Assembly (NCBI GenBank): GCA_003167055.1
Contig: PMUE01000380.1
Location: 1-5,027, forward strand
Direction of reading: 5' to 3'
From: Vulcanimicrobiota bacterium
GTDB taxonomy: Bacteria; Vulcanimicrobiota; Vulcanimicrobiia; Vulcanimicrobiales; Vulcanimicrobiaceae
Length of the DNA: 5,027 nt
In this document: positions 4,862 through 5,027 of the stretch, piece by piece
Layout: each line of letters opens with the position of its first letter
How positions within the stretch are numbered: position 1 is the stretch's first letter
Position numbers and translations under genes: made by a program
The notes under the pieces: model-generated
The model's input: only the letters and a program-made list of their open reading frames with translations
The model's database searches: none
What the model was told of the DNA's origin: nothing

Positions 4862-5027
4862 GTGAACATTGATCATTCTCGGCTCGATCAATTGCGAGAA
4901 GGCCAGGGCGAGATCGCCAACCACGTCATCGACGAGTTCGTCGCCGGCCGGCTCAGCCGCCGCGACCTGCTCAGGCGGGGCGCGGTCGTGGGGATCTCGC
5001 TGCCAGTGCTCGGCGGCATCATCGCCG
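4862..5027 (+). CDS. Tat-exported protein, N-terminal fragment; probable ABC-transporter solute-binding protein
   Basis: Only the first 55 residues are present and the frame is open to the window end. Residues 1-31 are polar and contain NHVIDEFVAGRLS. They are followed by a twin-arginine motif SRRDLLRRG (32-40) and the hydrophobic segment AVVGISLPVLGGIIA (41-55), so the protein is likely exported folded through the Tat system; the cleavage or lipidation site lies beyond the window. The phrase xHVIDEFVAGRxSRRxxLRRG before a Tat helix is, as far as I recall, typical of peptide-type (family 5) solute-binding proteins in GC-rich bacteria. That family call is recognition, not proof. The gene is separated from the upstream cluster by 141 bp with its own leader repeats and ribosome site, so it is probably the first gene of another transcription unit. 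Confidence 0.65.
   Translation, partial: MNIDHSRLDQLREGQGEIANHVIDEFVAGRLSRRDLLRRGAVVGISLPVLGGIIA

Overview
The window is a compact, GC-rich bacterial region (roughly 60% G+C by eye). All convincing genes are on the + strand. It suggests an environmental, probably uncultured-type bacterium. The mix of genes (ECF sigma factor with a zinc-finger partner, lysine/alanine-rich tail, Tat-exported solute-binding protein) would suit lineages such as Eremiobacterota or deep-branching Actinobacteriota-like groups. I cannot fix the phylum from the sequence, so treat this as a guess.

Layout: (1) 1-157 is an upstream control region with an ECF-type promoter candidate, a 16-bp dyad and two short direct repeats. 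(2) 158-826 encodes an ECF sigma factor. (3) 813-1556 overlaps it by 14 bp and encodes a zinc-finger anti-sigma-like domain fused to a complete O6-alkylguanine-DNA alkyltransferase domain. (4) 1569-2279 is a pyroglutamyl-peptidase I homologue whose catalytic cysteine is glycine. (5) About 2276-3898 is a PHP-family metal-dependent phosphoesterase with a 170-residue histone-H1-like Lys/Ala/Pro tail. (6) 3917-4720 is an EF-G-like GTPase cut off before the end of its G domain. (7) 4721-4861 is non-coding, with a small palindrome and three tandem 15-16-nt repeats leading into a Shine-Dalgarno. (8) 4862 to the window end is the start of a Tat-signal protein resembling an ABC-transporter solute-binding protein.

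Genes 2-6 are spaced by overlaps or gaps under 20 bp, so they look like one transcription unit led by the sigma factor. The most exciting reading is a candidate alkylation-responsive sigma/anti-sigma switch. The suicide DNA-repair domain would be the sensor and the attached zinc finger would hold the sigma factor until the active-site cysteine is alkylated. This would be a functional analogue of the Ada adaptive response built on a sigma factor. That role is inference; the domain fusion and gene coupling are seen directly. The stretch from about 4640 onward does not continue the EF-G fold, so a real deletion/rearrangement or an assembly junction lies there.
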